Shown here: piece after piece, positions 1 to 7,196 of the stretch
Layout of the letters: each line of letters begins with the position of its first letter
Numbering within the stretch: position 1 is the stretch's first letter
Assembly: GCA_016873455.1 (NCBI GenBank)
Contig: VGXE01000008.1
Location: 1-64,000 of the forward strand
Origin: Nitrospira sp.
GTDB lineage: Bacteria; Nitrospirota; Nitrospiria; Nitrospirales; Nitrospiraceae
Direction: 5' to 3'
Length of the DNA stretch: 64,000 bases
Program-made: the position numbers and the translations under genes
The notes under the pieces: generated by a model
Database searches by the model: none
What the model was told of the DNA's origin: nothing
The model's input: the letters and a program-made list of their open reading frames with translations, nothing else

Positions 1-157
1 GGGTCATCGAATCCAGCCCGTGCGAATAGCCGAATGCCCGCTGGTACAGCACCCAGAACACCCCGATCCCCAGCATCGCCAACCAGCCGATCTTCACCGG
101 CTTCGAATCGTACCACAGCGAAATATCGTATCCCCGCCCCGAACTGTCTGCAGCCAT
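1..157 (-). CDS. amoC: Ammonia monooxygenase subunit C, N-terminal part (cut by window edge)
   Basis: Only the first 52 codons are present; the gene runs off the left edge. The translation starts MAADSSGRGYDISLWYD, passes into a hydrophobic helix and then shows YQRAFGYSHGLDSMT. This closely resembles what I know of the start of bacterial AmoC, an integral membrane subunit of the copper-dependent ammonia monooxygenase that oxidises ammonia to hydroxylamine. The start is well supported by an AAGGAGGT ribosome binding site seven bases upstream (165-172, minus strand). In known amo operons amoC is followed by amoA and amoB, so both would lie left of this window. With the flanking amoE/amoD/copCD genes this points to a comammox Nitrospira. 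PmoC of methanotrophs is the only serious alternative and fits the context less well. Confidence 0.9.
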   Translation of the reverse strand, partial: MAADSSGRGYDISLWYDSKPVKIGWLAMLGIGVFWVLYQRAFGYSHGLDSMT

Positions 158-501
158 GTTACCTACCTCCTTCGGTTAGTTATGGATTATGACTACGACG
201 ACTCTCTACTCAGGAAAGATGTATGCTGTGAAATGCCTCGCCCGTTTCATAACGAGTCTGTGAAGATTTTCCCTCTTCACCGGCCAGAAGTATCCGACAA
301 AGGTCCGCCGTGAGTCAAGGGAAATATCCGGGTTTCCGGTCGTGAAACATCATCAGGGAGCCAGGTTTGAAGGGGAGGCAAGCTGGCGCATATTTCCACT
401 GGCACATGGATGGATGTCAAACGCGGTGGACAGGTAGTAAGTAATAGAAATGTAAGAGAAAGTCCGTTCAAGCAAGGGCTATTCCAAATTTGCAGATGTG
501 T
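158..501. other. Intergenic region between the copD fusion and amoC
   Basis: This 344-base gap separates the end of the copD fusion from amoC, both on the minus strand. I see no open frame with gene-like features and no strong terminator after the copD fusion. It holds the candidate amoC promoter at 289-318 and the strong amoC ribosome binding site at 165-172. The gap length suggests that amoCAB has its own promoter instead of only reading through from the amoE-copD genes. Confidence 0.5.
289..318 (-). promoter_or_regulatory. Candidate sigma-70-type promoter of amoC
   Basis: On the minus strand TTGACT (318-313) is followed after 18 bases by GATACT (294-289), a fair match to -35 and -10 boxes. 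It would leave a leader of roughly 130 bases before the amoC start at 157. This is pattern matching only. The leader contains no clear hairpin, and the actual start site may differ. Confidence 0.35.
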
Positions 502-2523
502 CTAGTGAACGTGGTCACCTGGAGGGGGCAAAATCTCTCCTTCTCGACTGAGTTGCTGGATCTGTTGTTGCAAGAGACCGAGATCCGTCCATCCGGGAGT
601 TTCCCCTTCAGGAATCCAGCGAGCCCGCAAGAAACCGAATCGGTCGAAGAGGAATTCCATGTGTGCGGGCAAGGCCCCGTCGCCGAATAAATCGGGCTTG
701 GTGATCGTCCGCCGGAATAGGGCATAGCTACGGGTAACTTCACTCGCCCCTTGCGTCACGATCGGGAGCGGGAGATAGGCCGACAGGGCCTCTATGTCAT
801 GAGGACTGAGGTCATTGACGGGCACGGCTAAGACCGCCGTGTTGGTGCCGCTGATCGCCGAGTAGGCGGTCTGGAGTTGTGCCAGACGCTCTTTCGACTC
901 CGGCCAAGAAAAGAGCACCAGGAGCACCGATTGGGTGCCTCGAAAGTCTTTCAGGGTTCCGCTGGACCCATCTTGCGTCGAATAGGAGAAATTGGGAGGA
1001 ACCATATATGGTTGTTCAGGAAGAATACGGGAGTTGATGATGCGAGCCTGATAGCCGCGGGCGTTGGCATGGAGGAAGTTCAGCAGGTCCCACCGTTCTT
1101 CTTCCGAGAATTTCTCGCCGAAGGCCGGCATGACGCCATTGAATCGGCCGTAGGTCAGCCAATGGAAAAAATCGCCGGCGGTATGCATGGCCGTATGAGG
1201 CTCGGTCAGGAGGTCGACCGGCTCTTTCGGCAGGGTCTTGGCGAGTACGCCATTGCCCTTGGCTTGAGGACCGTGGCAGGGGATGCAATTCGCGGCAAAC
1301 AGGCCGGCGCCGTTGGCAATGGAAATGGCGTCAAACGGCACAGGAGTTTTGCGGTACGTCTCGGGGTACGACTGCACAGCGATGGGATAAAAGGTCGAGG
1401 CCATGCCCAAGAGGCCCAAGAAGGCAGGAATGACGATGCGCCGCAACACCCCCCACTGCCTGGTGCGGCCGAGCACGATCATCGTTCCGGTAAGAATCAG
1501 CAGGGCGACGCCGATGCAGACGACCGTTTGCACCAGCCAGTCGCCCCACGTGGCATCGATCGAAAATCGGAACGGGTACGGCCAGTGATCGATGGTTTCA
1601 TGCTTGGCGGGCACGGCGTTCGCCAGCAGGGTGGCGACGACGACAAGCAGCACCGCCAGCGAGAATTCGACCGTCAATTTTTTTCGCAGATGATCCGAAA
1701 CCGGAGGAGCCAGGTTCCCCGTGCGTTCGAGCGATGGGAGCCACACGAAGTGCGCGCGTCCGGCAATTGACAGGATGACGGCCAGCAGGGTCAGTTTTGT
1801 ATTCAGCAGCCACCCATACGTTGTGGCGAACAAGGCGGCGTAGTTCGCGCCCACCATTCGATCGGCGACCACAAGCCCGGTGGCGACGATGCCGATCATC
1901 AGCGGCAGGGCGAGGGATGAAAACTGCTTCAAGATGGTGATGCCGGACCGCTCCATCGATCCTTGCGGGTGTGTGTGGGTGGCATGGAGGAGGACGGCCA
2001 GCACGCCGGGCAACCCGCCGAACCACACGCTCGCTCCGATCAGATGCAGCGCATAGGGGAGGATTGCGACGATCGACTGTTCTTCGGCGGCCGGGTGGCT
2101 GGCAAATGAGCCGATGGCAAGCGTGAGAGAAGCGGCAATCGCACAGACGATATAACGCCACGAGGCGCCGGGCGACGTGCGCGCAAACCAGGCGAGCCCC
2201 CACACCGCAAGCGCGCTGGTTTCGCGCAGGGTCCAAATGTAGCCGATCCTGGTCTTGTGGAGAAAGTCCAGCCAGGCTCCGGGGTTCCAGAGGTGTTCGG
2301 ACACGCCTGTCGCTTGGGCCGTCGTGGCGGCCAGCAGCCCCAGCAGGCCGAGCAGCAGCGTTATGGCGAGCCAGGGGAGTGCCCGTTTCAATCTGATCAG
2401 GTAGGGATTATCGGACGAAAGACTCTTGCCCTCGGCGATGGCCAAGAAGACGCATCCGCCGATCAGCATCATGTTGGAGGCGAGTTGGAGGAAACGGAAC
2501 AGTGCCCCGGCGACCTCGATCAT
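502..2523 (-). CDS. CopD-type copper membrane protein fused to cytochrome c and thioredoxin-like domains
   Basis: A 673-residue protein with three parts. Residues 1 to about 310 are a multi-helix CopD-type membrane domain with the typical HLIGASVWFGGLPGVL stretch around H160. After another membrane helix comes a class I cytochrome c domain with CIPCH at 413-417 and a likely axial methionine in VMPAFGE (about 465). Residues 500-660 look like an SCO/redoxin thioredoxin fold but lack a CxxC or CxxxC pair. CopD family proteins take part in copper passage across the inner membrane together with CopC. The start overlaps the copC stop by four bases, so the two are translationally coupled. Inference: it delivers or reduces copper for ammonia monooxygenase. 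The heme suggests redox-linked handling of the metal, but the direction of transport cannot be read from sequence. Confidence 0.85.
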   Translation of the reverse strand: MIEVAGALFRFLQLASNMMLIGGCVFLAIAEGKSLSSDNPYLIRLKRALPWLAITLLLGLLGLLAATTAQATGVSEHLWNPGAWLDFLHKTRIGYIWTLRETSALAVWGLAWFARTSPGASWRYIVCAIAASLTLAIGSFASHPAAEEQSIVAILPYALHLIGASVWFGGLPGVLAVLLHATHTHPQGSMERSGITILKQFSSLALPLMIGIVATGLVVADRMVGANYAALFATTYGWLLNTKLTLLAVILSIAGRAHFVWLPSLERTGNLAPPVSDHLRKKLTVEFSLAVLLVVVATLLANAVPAKHETIDHWPYPFRFSIDATWGDWLVQTVVCIGVALLILTGTMIVLGRTRQWGVLRRIVIPAFLGLLGMASTFYPIAVQSYPETYRKTPVPFDAISIANGAGLFAANCIPCHGPQAKGNGVLAKTLPKEPVDLLTEPHTAMHTAGDFFHWLTYGRFNGVMPAFGEKFSEEERWDLLNFLHANARGYQARIINSRILPEQPYMVPPNFSYSTQDGSSGTLKDFRGTQSVLLVLFSWPESKERLAQLQTAYSAISGTNTAVLAVPVNDLSPHDIEALSAYLPLPIVTQGASEVTRSYALFRRTITKPDLFGDGALPAHMEFLFDRFGFLRARWIPEGETPGWTDLGLLQQQIQQLSREGEILPPPGDHVH

Positions 2524-2927
2524 TTCCCTTGCACTTTGCCCTTCACTGTAAAGTCAAAGGCGGAATCGACCACATGGCCGTCTACCGAGAGCACCCGAAA
2601 CTTGACGGAGTATTTGCCGGGCGCCAATTCCGGCAGCGGAAGGATGATGGATTTCGGGTCATCCGATACGAGTGTGGGTTTGGCCTCCGTCACGGGATGC
2701 TTGTCAGCATCGAGCACGGTCAGCGAGGCATAATCGCCCTCGATGTCCTCATTGAACCACAGCCGCACCTGCCCCGGCGCTTTCGCCAGGACGGCGCGCC
2801 GCGGAGGCTCTGCTTTCACCAGCATGGAATGAGCCAGTGCCGGCGGAGGAGCGGACCCCAGCGCGGTCATCACAGCTGCCGCAGTCACCAGACTCCGTAG
2901 GAACGTGCGAACCCTCGATGGCCTCAT
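2520..2927 (-). CDS. copC: CopC-type periplasmic copper-binding protein
   Basis: A 135-residue exported protein. A signal peptide ends in PPALA, so the mature protein would begin with His33 (HSMLVKAEPP), the N-terminal histidine that binds Cu(II) in CopC proteins. Further expected ligands are visible in LWFNEDIEGDY and VDGHVV. The single Ig-like fold of about 100 residues has the usual family length. An AGGAGA ribosome binding site precedes the ATG, and the stop overlaps the start of the copD fusion (ATGA). It lies between amoD2 and copD and probably serves as the periplasmic copper carrier for that membrane protein and, by context, for ammonia monooxygenase. Confidence 0.9.
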   Translation of the reverse strand: MRPSRVRTFLRSLVTAAAVMTALGSAPPPALAHSMLVKAEPPRRAVLAKAPGQVRLWFNEDIEGDYASLTVLDADKHPVTEAKPTLVSDDPKSIILPLPELAPGKYSVKFRVLSVDGHVVDSAFDFTVKGKVQGK

Positions 2928-3025
2928 CCTCTCATCTCCTCATGCCAGACCGTGCGCGCAAATCCGTGCCAGGCCATGCGGACGACTATTCCGGCGCAGG
3001 GACTCCGCGCGCCAGCCGGCCATGC

Positions 3026-3616
3026 CTACGAAGAAACGGTTGCGACGGAAGGTTTACGCCGATCGCGAAGCCCATAGAACACCGCCACGCCGATGACCAC
3101 GGCGAGCGGGACGAGAATCATGAGGTAGTGTTGCAAGTGCGAGACGGCTCCCGTTTCGCCGATCGAAAACCGCAGTCGGGACAGGTGCTCCTGCTTGTCC
3201 CCGATCGACACCAACCCCACGAACTTGCCGGGCTTGTCGAAGTTGTGTCTCACATCGATAGAACCGGTCGGATACACCTTGGCGGGATAGTGCACGACGG
3301 TGACGGATTCGAGATTGGTCTCCGAGCCGGTGTCTTGGATAATCCGCACTTCGACCGGCATGGAGCGGAGCTCATGCTCGACAAAGTCGAACACCAAGAC
3401 CGTATTCCCGAGGCCGGGAATTTCCTGGCAGAACTGCTGGTCGTGGAACGCATCGGGTTGGTAGCCGTTGAAGTACATCTTATAGGGGCCGACATGGAGC
3501 ACGCAGGTATCTGTCGCCAGCTCGTGCCCGTGCTGGGCCTGTGCGGTCAACGGAGCGCCGAGGGCGAGCACGACCAGGCACATGGCGGCACGAATCAGAG
3601 ATTGAATAGACATCAT
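3026..3616 (-). CDS. amoD: AmoD-type periplasmic membrane-anchored protein (second copy)
   Basis: A 196-residue protein with a signal peptide (residues 1-27, ending TAQA), a periplasmic domain and a C-terminal membrane helix (about 160-182) followed by a short basic tail. The mature N-terminus is QHGHE, or HGHE if cleaved one residue later. Conserved marks shared with the neighbouring paralogues are Cys38, the motif VGPYKMYFNGYQP and Cys63 in QQFCQEIPG. The AmoD/PmoD family accompanies ammonia and methane monooxygenases and is thought to handle copper or help assembly. GAGG upstream supports the first of two adjacent ATGs. It sits 76 bases after amoD1 and 98 bases before copC, likely in one transcription unit. 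Confidence 0.8.
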   Translation of the reverse strand: MMSIQSLIRAAMCLVVLALGAPLTAQAQHGHELATDTCVLHVGPYKMYFNGYQPDAFHDQQFCQEIPGLGNTVLVFDFVEHELRSMPVEVRIIQDTGSETNLESVTVVHYPAKVYPTGSIDVRHNFDKPGKFVGLVSIGDKQEHLSRLRFSIGETGAVSHLQHYLMILVPLAVVIGVAVFYGLRDRRKPSVATVSS

Positions 3617-3692
3617 GAGTTCCTCACTTCTCTATAACTCGAGCATGCCTATCGCGGCGCAACGGGCATGCACATCGTGAATAGCGCATGGC

Positions 3693-4280
3693 CTAGGATG
3701 GCATCGCTTCCGGTGTTTTCCGGCGGCTGCGCGTCATCAAGTAAATCACGCCGACGATGGCGAGCGCGACAACCGGAACCATATAGATATTCAAGACCTT
3801 GGAAAAGACCTTGGGATCACCGACGGAGAACGGAAAGCGGGACACGTACTCACCTTTTTCTCCCACGGTGACCATGCCGACGAATTTCCCCGGTTCCGGA
3901 AAGGTGTATGTGAAATCGATGGAACCGCTGGGGTACACCTTGGCCGGCAGGTGCAGAACCGTCACGGCGTCAAGGTTTTGTTCGGCGCCGGTATCCTTGA
4001 TGATCCGAATCTCGGCCGGAAGCGAGCGAAGCTCCTGCTCAATATAGTCAAGGACGACGATCGTCTGGCCGGTGCCCGGAATGTCTTCGCAGAATTGTTT
4101 CTGTTGCGTGTTGGCGGGTTGATATCCCGTGAAGTGCATCATGTACGGCCCGACTGTGAGCTTGCACATGTCTTCGGCCATCGACAAACCGCCGTGGGCG
4201 TAGGCCTGTGTGGCCACGAGCGTTCCGCTGAGAATGAGTGCGCATCCGGCGCTGAGTGCCCCGCGAAGAAAAGACGTCAT
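3693..4280 (-). CDS. amoD: AmoD-type periplasmic membrane-anchored protein (first copy)
   Basis: A 195-residue paralogue of the next gene with the same plan: signal peptide to residue 28 (ending QAYA), mature start HGGLSMAEDMC, a beta-rich periplasmic domain and one membrane helix near the C-terminus (about 165-187). Cys39 and Cys64 flank VGPYMMHFTGYQP; His29, Met47, Met48 and His49 are further possible metal ligands. I chose the ATG at 4280, preceded by GAGG, instead of the longer frame from 4343, because only the short form starts with a normal signal peptide. Two tandem AmoD copies plus AmoE are typical of comammox amo loci. Role inferred: copper loading or stability of ammonia monooxygenase. 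Confidence 0.8.
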   Translation of the reverse strand: MTSFLRGALSAGCALILSGTLVATQAYAHGGLSMAEDMCKLTVGPYMMHFTGYQPANTQQKQFCEDIPGTGQTIVVLDYIEQELRSLPAEIRIIKDTGAEQNLDAVTVLHLPAKVYPSGSIDFTYTFPEPGKFVGMVTVGEKGEYVSRFPFSVGDPKVFSKVLNIYMVPVVALAIVGVIYLMTRSRRKTPEAMPS

Positions 4281-4376
4281 GACGATCCTCTTGTTAAAAA
4301 ATGACAGGAATGATGAGTGTGCATATGTCCGGCCCGATCTCATCCCACCACGTTGTAAGATAACGATCGAGTAGCG

Positions 4377-4964
4377 CTATGGCGCGGTGCGGCGGGAGCC
4401 AAACCACCGGCGCAATCGCCCACCTTTTGAAAGTTCATATCCAATTAAGGCTAATACCAACAGGACCATGATCGGCCCAACCGCCTTGCGGCCAAACTTC
4501 GAATAGTCAACTTGCTGAACCCGCAACAGATAGGACGAAGGGCTCAAGCCCTCCGCGGTGATGATCACCCGATAGACTCCCTTCTCCAGCTTGGCTTCGC
4601 CTCGAACCACGCCGTCCGGGTGAGATGCCGGTTTCCAGTAGGCAACCGTCTGATCGTCCTCATCCTTCCCGCCCTCGCCCTGTCCCTTGACGATTCGCAC
4701 ACCCAACGGCAAATTCCGCAGGCTCTGATCGATCAGGTCGACGACCAAAAACGTGTCGCCGTCTTCGGGGATTTCCGTGCAGTACTGTGCTTTGGGCTCA
4801 TGTTGCGGCTGGTACGCGCTGAAATGGACCATGTTGCCGCCGATGCGGCGCACACACGTGTCTTCCTCAAGCGTTACATTGCCATGGGCCAGGGCCGACG
4901 CCGGGAATAGACCACCGGCCAACAGGCAGAGGATTGCGACTCTTTGAACGAGGTAGTGGATCAT
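4377..4964 (-). CDS. amoE: AmoE-like periplasmic membrane-anchored protein
   Basis: A 195-residue member of the same superfamily as the two AmoD proteins but more divergent. The signal peptide ends SALA at residue 26, so the mature protein begins HGNVTLEEDTC. Cys37 and Cys62 flank an IGGNMVHFSAYQP motif. A lysine- and acid-rich insert (GEGGKDEDD) replaces part of the AmoD middle region, and a membrane helix lies near residue 170. The ATG at 4964 is taken because it begins the signal peptide; the ribosome binding site is weak. It is the first gene of the accessory set, 96 bases before amoD1, with the divergent bacterioferritin genes on its other side. The AmoE label rests on position and paralogy. 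Confidence 0.65.
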   Translation of the reverse strand: MIHYLVQRVAILCLLAGGLFPASALAHGNVTLEEDTCVRRIGGNMVHFSAYQPQHEPKAQYCTEIPEDGDTFLVVDLIDQSLRNLPLGVRIVKGQGEGGKDEDDQTVAYWKPASHPDGVVRGEAKLEKGVYRVIITAEGLSPSSYLLRVQQVDYSKFGRKAVGPIMVLLVLALIGYELSKGGRLRRWFGSRRTAP

Positions 4965-5313
4965 AGCTTTACCGTCGGAACGTGACTGCACTGCTCCAGA
5001 CAAACACATCCCTTGGGCGCATCATCCGCAATCAGATCCCTGTCCGCACAACGACTGTGAGACCAGGACTGTTCGGCCATGCGACGGAAGGAAATTTACC
5101 ACTCCGGAACGGCACGTTGCAAGAGTGCGGGTCACCGCGTGGATCAGATTGACAATCGTTCTCGGCGACTCTGAGAAACAGGATCATCAACGTGGAGTGG
5201 GGCAGGTTGACGGGAGGCAAAAGTGCGTTAATAATGAGGTTGCATCCTCGTGTGAAACCGATAAGATGAGGACACGCGGAGCGGGAATTCTACTCGAGGC
5301 AAGGAGGCGAAGC
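4965..5313. other. Divergent promoter region between amoE and the bacterioferritin genes
   Basis: This 349-base gap separates minus-strand amoE from plus-strand bfr and should carry promoters for both. Facing the bfr genes, TTGCAT at 5240-5245 and TAAGAT at 5262-5267 are 16 bases apart, a good sigma-70-type match. I found no convincing promoter facing amoE and no gene-like frame inside. A weak AATAATGAG stretch near 5231 could belong to a Fur site, but one half alone is not enough to call it. Confidence 0.45.
5240..5267 (+). promoter_or_regulatory. Candidate promoter of the bacterioferritin pair
   Basis: TTGCAT (5240-5245), a 16-base spacer and TAAGAT (5262-5267) fit a sigma-70-type promoter. 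The predicted start site would lie about 40 bases before the first bfr ATG at 5314, which has its own AAGGAGG ribosome binding site. Confidence 0.4.
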
Positions 5314-5790
5314 ATGAAGGCCAAAGAAGGTGTGGTCAATATCCTGAACAAGGTCCTGACGGCGGATCTCACCGCTATCAACCAATATTTCGTCCACGCC
5401 AAGATGTGCGAAAATTGGGGCTATGAGCGGCTGTACCACAAGGTTCGCGAGCGCAGCATCGATGAGATGAAGGACGCTGACGCCATCATCGGGCATGTCC
5501 TCTATCTCGAAGGGGTCCCGAACGTGCAGCGGATGAATGCCGTGCATGTCGGCGAGACGGTGCCGGAGCAATTGAAGCTGGATCTCAAGGCCGAGCAGGA
5601 AATGCTGGCGCTCCTGAGCGAAGGGATCGCCCACTGTACGAAAGTCATGGATTTCACCACGCGCCACATGTTCGAAGACATGGCGAAAGACGTCGATGCC
5701 CATATCGACTGGATCGAAGTCCAGCAGGAAACGATCAAGCAGGTCGGCCTGGAAAACTACCTGGCCGAGCAGATCAAGAAGGAGTCATGA
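5314..5790 (+). CDS. bfr: Bacterioferritin, heme-binding type subunit with altered ferroxidase site
   Basis: A 158-residue bacterioferritin, the same length as the E. coli protein and alignable without gaps. Met52, the axial heme ligand, is present in SIDEMKDAD. Several ferroxidase residues are changed: Glu18 is Asp, His54 is Asp and Glu127 is Val, while Glu51, Glu94 and His130 remain. The subunit probably binds heme at the dimer interface but oxidises iron poorly on its own. The start at 5314 follows AAGGAGG with six bases between; an upstream extension of the frame is not protein-like. The second bfr gene starts six bases after its stop, so the two are surely co-transcribed. Confidence 0.9.
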   Translation: MKAKEGVVNILNKVLTADLTAINQYFVHAKMCENWGYERLYHKVRERSIDEMKDADAIIGHVLYLEGVPNVQRMNAVHVGETVPEQLKLDLKAEQEMLALLSEGIAHCTKVMDFTTRHMFEDMAKDVDAHIDWIEVQQETIKQVGLENYLAEQIKKES

Positions 5791-5796
5791 GGGAAG

Positions 5797-6267
5797 ATGA
5801 AAGCTAAAGACGGCGTCCTTGAATTGCTGAATCAGGTGTTGAGAGCAGAGTTGACGGCGGTGCATCAGTACTTGCTGCATGCGGCCTTGTGCAAAAATTG
5901 GGGCTATAGCAGGCTGCATGAGCATTTCAGCCATCTGGCCCAGGAGGAAGTCGGCCATTCGTCCGGCCTGATGGATCACGTGCTCTACCTGGATGGGACG
6001 CCCGACGTCGAACATCTGGATGCCGTCGCGCACGGAAGCGATGTGGCGGCGCTGATCACGGCCGACCTGGAGTTTGAGCGGGAGGACGCAGAGCTGCTTC
6101 GGAAGGCCATTGCGCACTGTGCCAAGGTGGGGGATTTCACGACCAGGCACATTTTCGAGCACATGATCATCGATACCGAAGAACACATCGATTGGTTTGA
6201 AACGCAACTGCGGACGATCAAACAAACCGGTCTCGAAAACTACCTGGCGGTACAGATCAAGAAGTAG
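5797..6267 (+). CDS. bfr: Bacterioferritin, ferroxidase-type subunit lacking the heme methionine
   Basis: A 156-residue paralogue of the gene just before it. Its active site is complementary: Glu18, Glu51, His54, Glu94 and His130 of the ferroxidase centre are present, while residue 52, the heme-ligand methionine in other bacterioferritins, is Val (QEEVGHSSG). Residue 127 is Thr, with Glu at 128 next to it. Split-function pairs of this kind form mixed 24-mers in some bacteria such as Neisseria. Inference: both products build one iron-storage shell with heme from one subunit and ferroxidase activity from the other. A strong terminator follows 25 bases after the stop. Confidence 0.9.
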   Translation: MKAKDGVLELLNQVLRAELTAVHQYLLHAALCKNWGYSRLHEHFSHLAQEEVGHSSGLMDHVLYLDGTPDVEHLDAVAHGSDVAALITADLEFEREDAELLRKAIAHCAKVGDFTTRHIFEHMIIDTEEHIDWFETQLRTIKQTGLENYLAVQIKK

Positions 6268-6291
6268 TCGCAGCAAGAAGGTTGCGAAGTG

Positions 6292-6330
6292 GGGCCCGGC
6301 GGGGATCACCCGCCGGGCCCTCGTGTTTTC
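6292..6330 (+). terminator. Rho-independent terminator of the bacterioferritin operon
   Basis: A perfect 12-bp stem, GGGCCCGGCGGG (6292-6303) with its complement (6309-6320), closes on the loop GATCA and is followed by TCGTGTTTTC. The position directly after the second bfr stop fits. Confidence 0.9.
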
Positions 6331-6346
6331 TAGAACAGCACCGTCA
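6329..6346. repeat. 18-bp direct repeat, copy 1 (possible porin-gene remnant)
   Basis: The 18-mer TCTAGAACAGCACCGTCA occurs here and again, identical, at 7172-7189. On the minus strand both copies read into an aromatic-ending beta-strand tail: the first gives GTITLTVLF then stop, the second TVTVLF then stop. Such tails close outer-membrane barrels. The copies flank the nucleotidyltransferase pair, which suggests remnants of a duplicated porin gene or the scar of an insertion. Confidence 0.5.
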
Positions 6347-6427
6347 GCGTGATGGTGCCTTGGTAGAAGAGGCTGCGGAGGTGTCGTTGACGGTAGGTTG
6401 ACAGAGGAGCCCAGCGAATCGAAGCGA

Positions 6428-6610
6428 CTACGGGCGGTCCGATGGTCGTGTCAGCGCCCCGCTGGCGTAGGCGAGACGCAATGCATCTTCCAGCCATGCG
6501 AGGCGTTGAGCCGGTGTGGCGGACAACGTCGCGTCGAGCAGACGCTGGTCGAGAGCTGTCCATTCTGATCGAGGCGTTTCGGAAGATGTGGGGAGCGATT
6601 TGGCCTCCAT
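6428..6610 (-). CDS. Small partner protein of a nucleotidyltransferase
   Basis: A 60-residue protein starting MEAKSLPTSS one base after the stop of the nucleotidyltransferase gene, so the two are tightly coupled. The core (LDATLSATPAQRLAWLEDAL followed by RLAYASGAL) is a short helical pair of a type I associate with small proteins encoded next to minimal nucleotidyltransferases. No catalytic motif is visible. By analogy with two-gene toxin-antitoxin modules it may be one half of such a pair, but this is inference from gene order. Confidence 0.55.
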   Translation of the reverse strand: MEAKSLPTSSETPRSEWTALDQRLLDATLSATPAQRLAWLEDALRLAYASGALTRPSDRP

Positions 6611-6611
6611 G

Positions 6612-7136
6612 CTAGCGGGTCCCTTTCCGCTTTCGAATGGCCTCAAGCTGAACAATGTCCGCGAGATCTTGCGGCCGGCCGGCCCGTCGTTTCAACTCAA
6701 TCAAGTCGTCAATGGACGCGATGCGTATGACAGTCGTGTCCAGCGCGATTTCCCGAGAGCGAGTCCAAAGATCAGCGAACGGGATGTCGGGTTTCAGAAG
6801 CAAGTCTATGACGCGCATCGGGTTGGCCTGATCCACCAGCGAAAAGGCTTTCATGTGTTTGTCTTGCGCCCATTGCGCCCGTATCGATGGGTCGGCGAAA
6901 GTCTTTGGATCGACCGGCACCTGTGGCCGGAACCCCGCCGTCACCAGCACCTCAATGACTCGTCCTGCTGCTTCCGGTGCCAAATCCACGACGAGATCAA
7001 TATCGGCGGTCAAGCGAGCGTACCCGTGTAAGACCGTGGCGAGCCCGCCGACCACCACATACCGCACGTCTGCAGCATTCAATGTCTGAAACACGGGCTC
7101 AAAGATCGACATGGCCGTATTGTAGCAACTTCCCAT
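6612..7136 (-). CDS. Minimal nucleotidyltransferase (AbiEii/DUF6036-like)
   Basis: A 174-residue protein with the nucleotidyltransferase core VRYVVVGGLATVLHGYARLT followed by ADIDLVVDL: the GG motif and the D-x-D pair that binds metal are both present. The rest is helical and ends in a basic tail. Proteins of this kind act as toxins or antitoxins in two-gene modules by transferring nucleotides to tRNA or protein, though many are uncharacterised. The ATG at 7136 has an AGGAGG 11 bases upstream; the inner ATG at 7112 has none, so the long form is preferred. Together with the small downstream gene it lies between two identical 18-bp repeats, consistent with an acquired cassette. Confidence 0.7.
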   Translation of the reverse strand: MGSCYNTAMSIFEPVFQTLNAADVRYVVVGGLATVLHGYARLTADIDLVVDLAPEAAGRVIEVLVTAGFRPQVPVDPKTFADPSIRAQWAQDKHMKAFSLVDQANPMRVIDLLLKPDIPFADLWTRSREIALDTTVIRIASIDDLIELKRRAGRPQDLADIVQLEAIRKRKGTR

Positions 7137-7171
7137 GCAATGAACAGCCTCCTGTTGATCTTCCCTGCCTA

Positions 7172-7189
7172 TCTAGAACAGCACCGTCA
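7172..7189. repeat. 18-bp direct repeat, copy 2
   Basis: Identical to 6329-6346 (TCTAGAACAGCACCGTCA). It lies between the nucleotidyltransferase start and the HD-GYP stop and, on the minus strand, reads as the tail of a barrel protein ending TVTVLF. Confidence 0.5.
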
Positions 7190-7196
7190 CCGTCCA

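Noticed and set aside
20-313. Plus-strand open frame at the left edge
   Set aside because: It lies opposite the amoC start and its promoter region and has shadow-frame composition.
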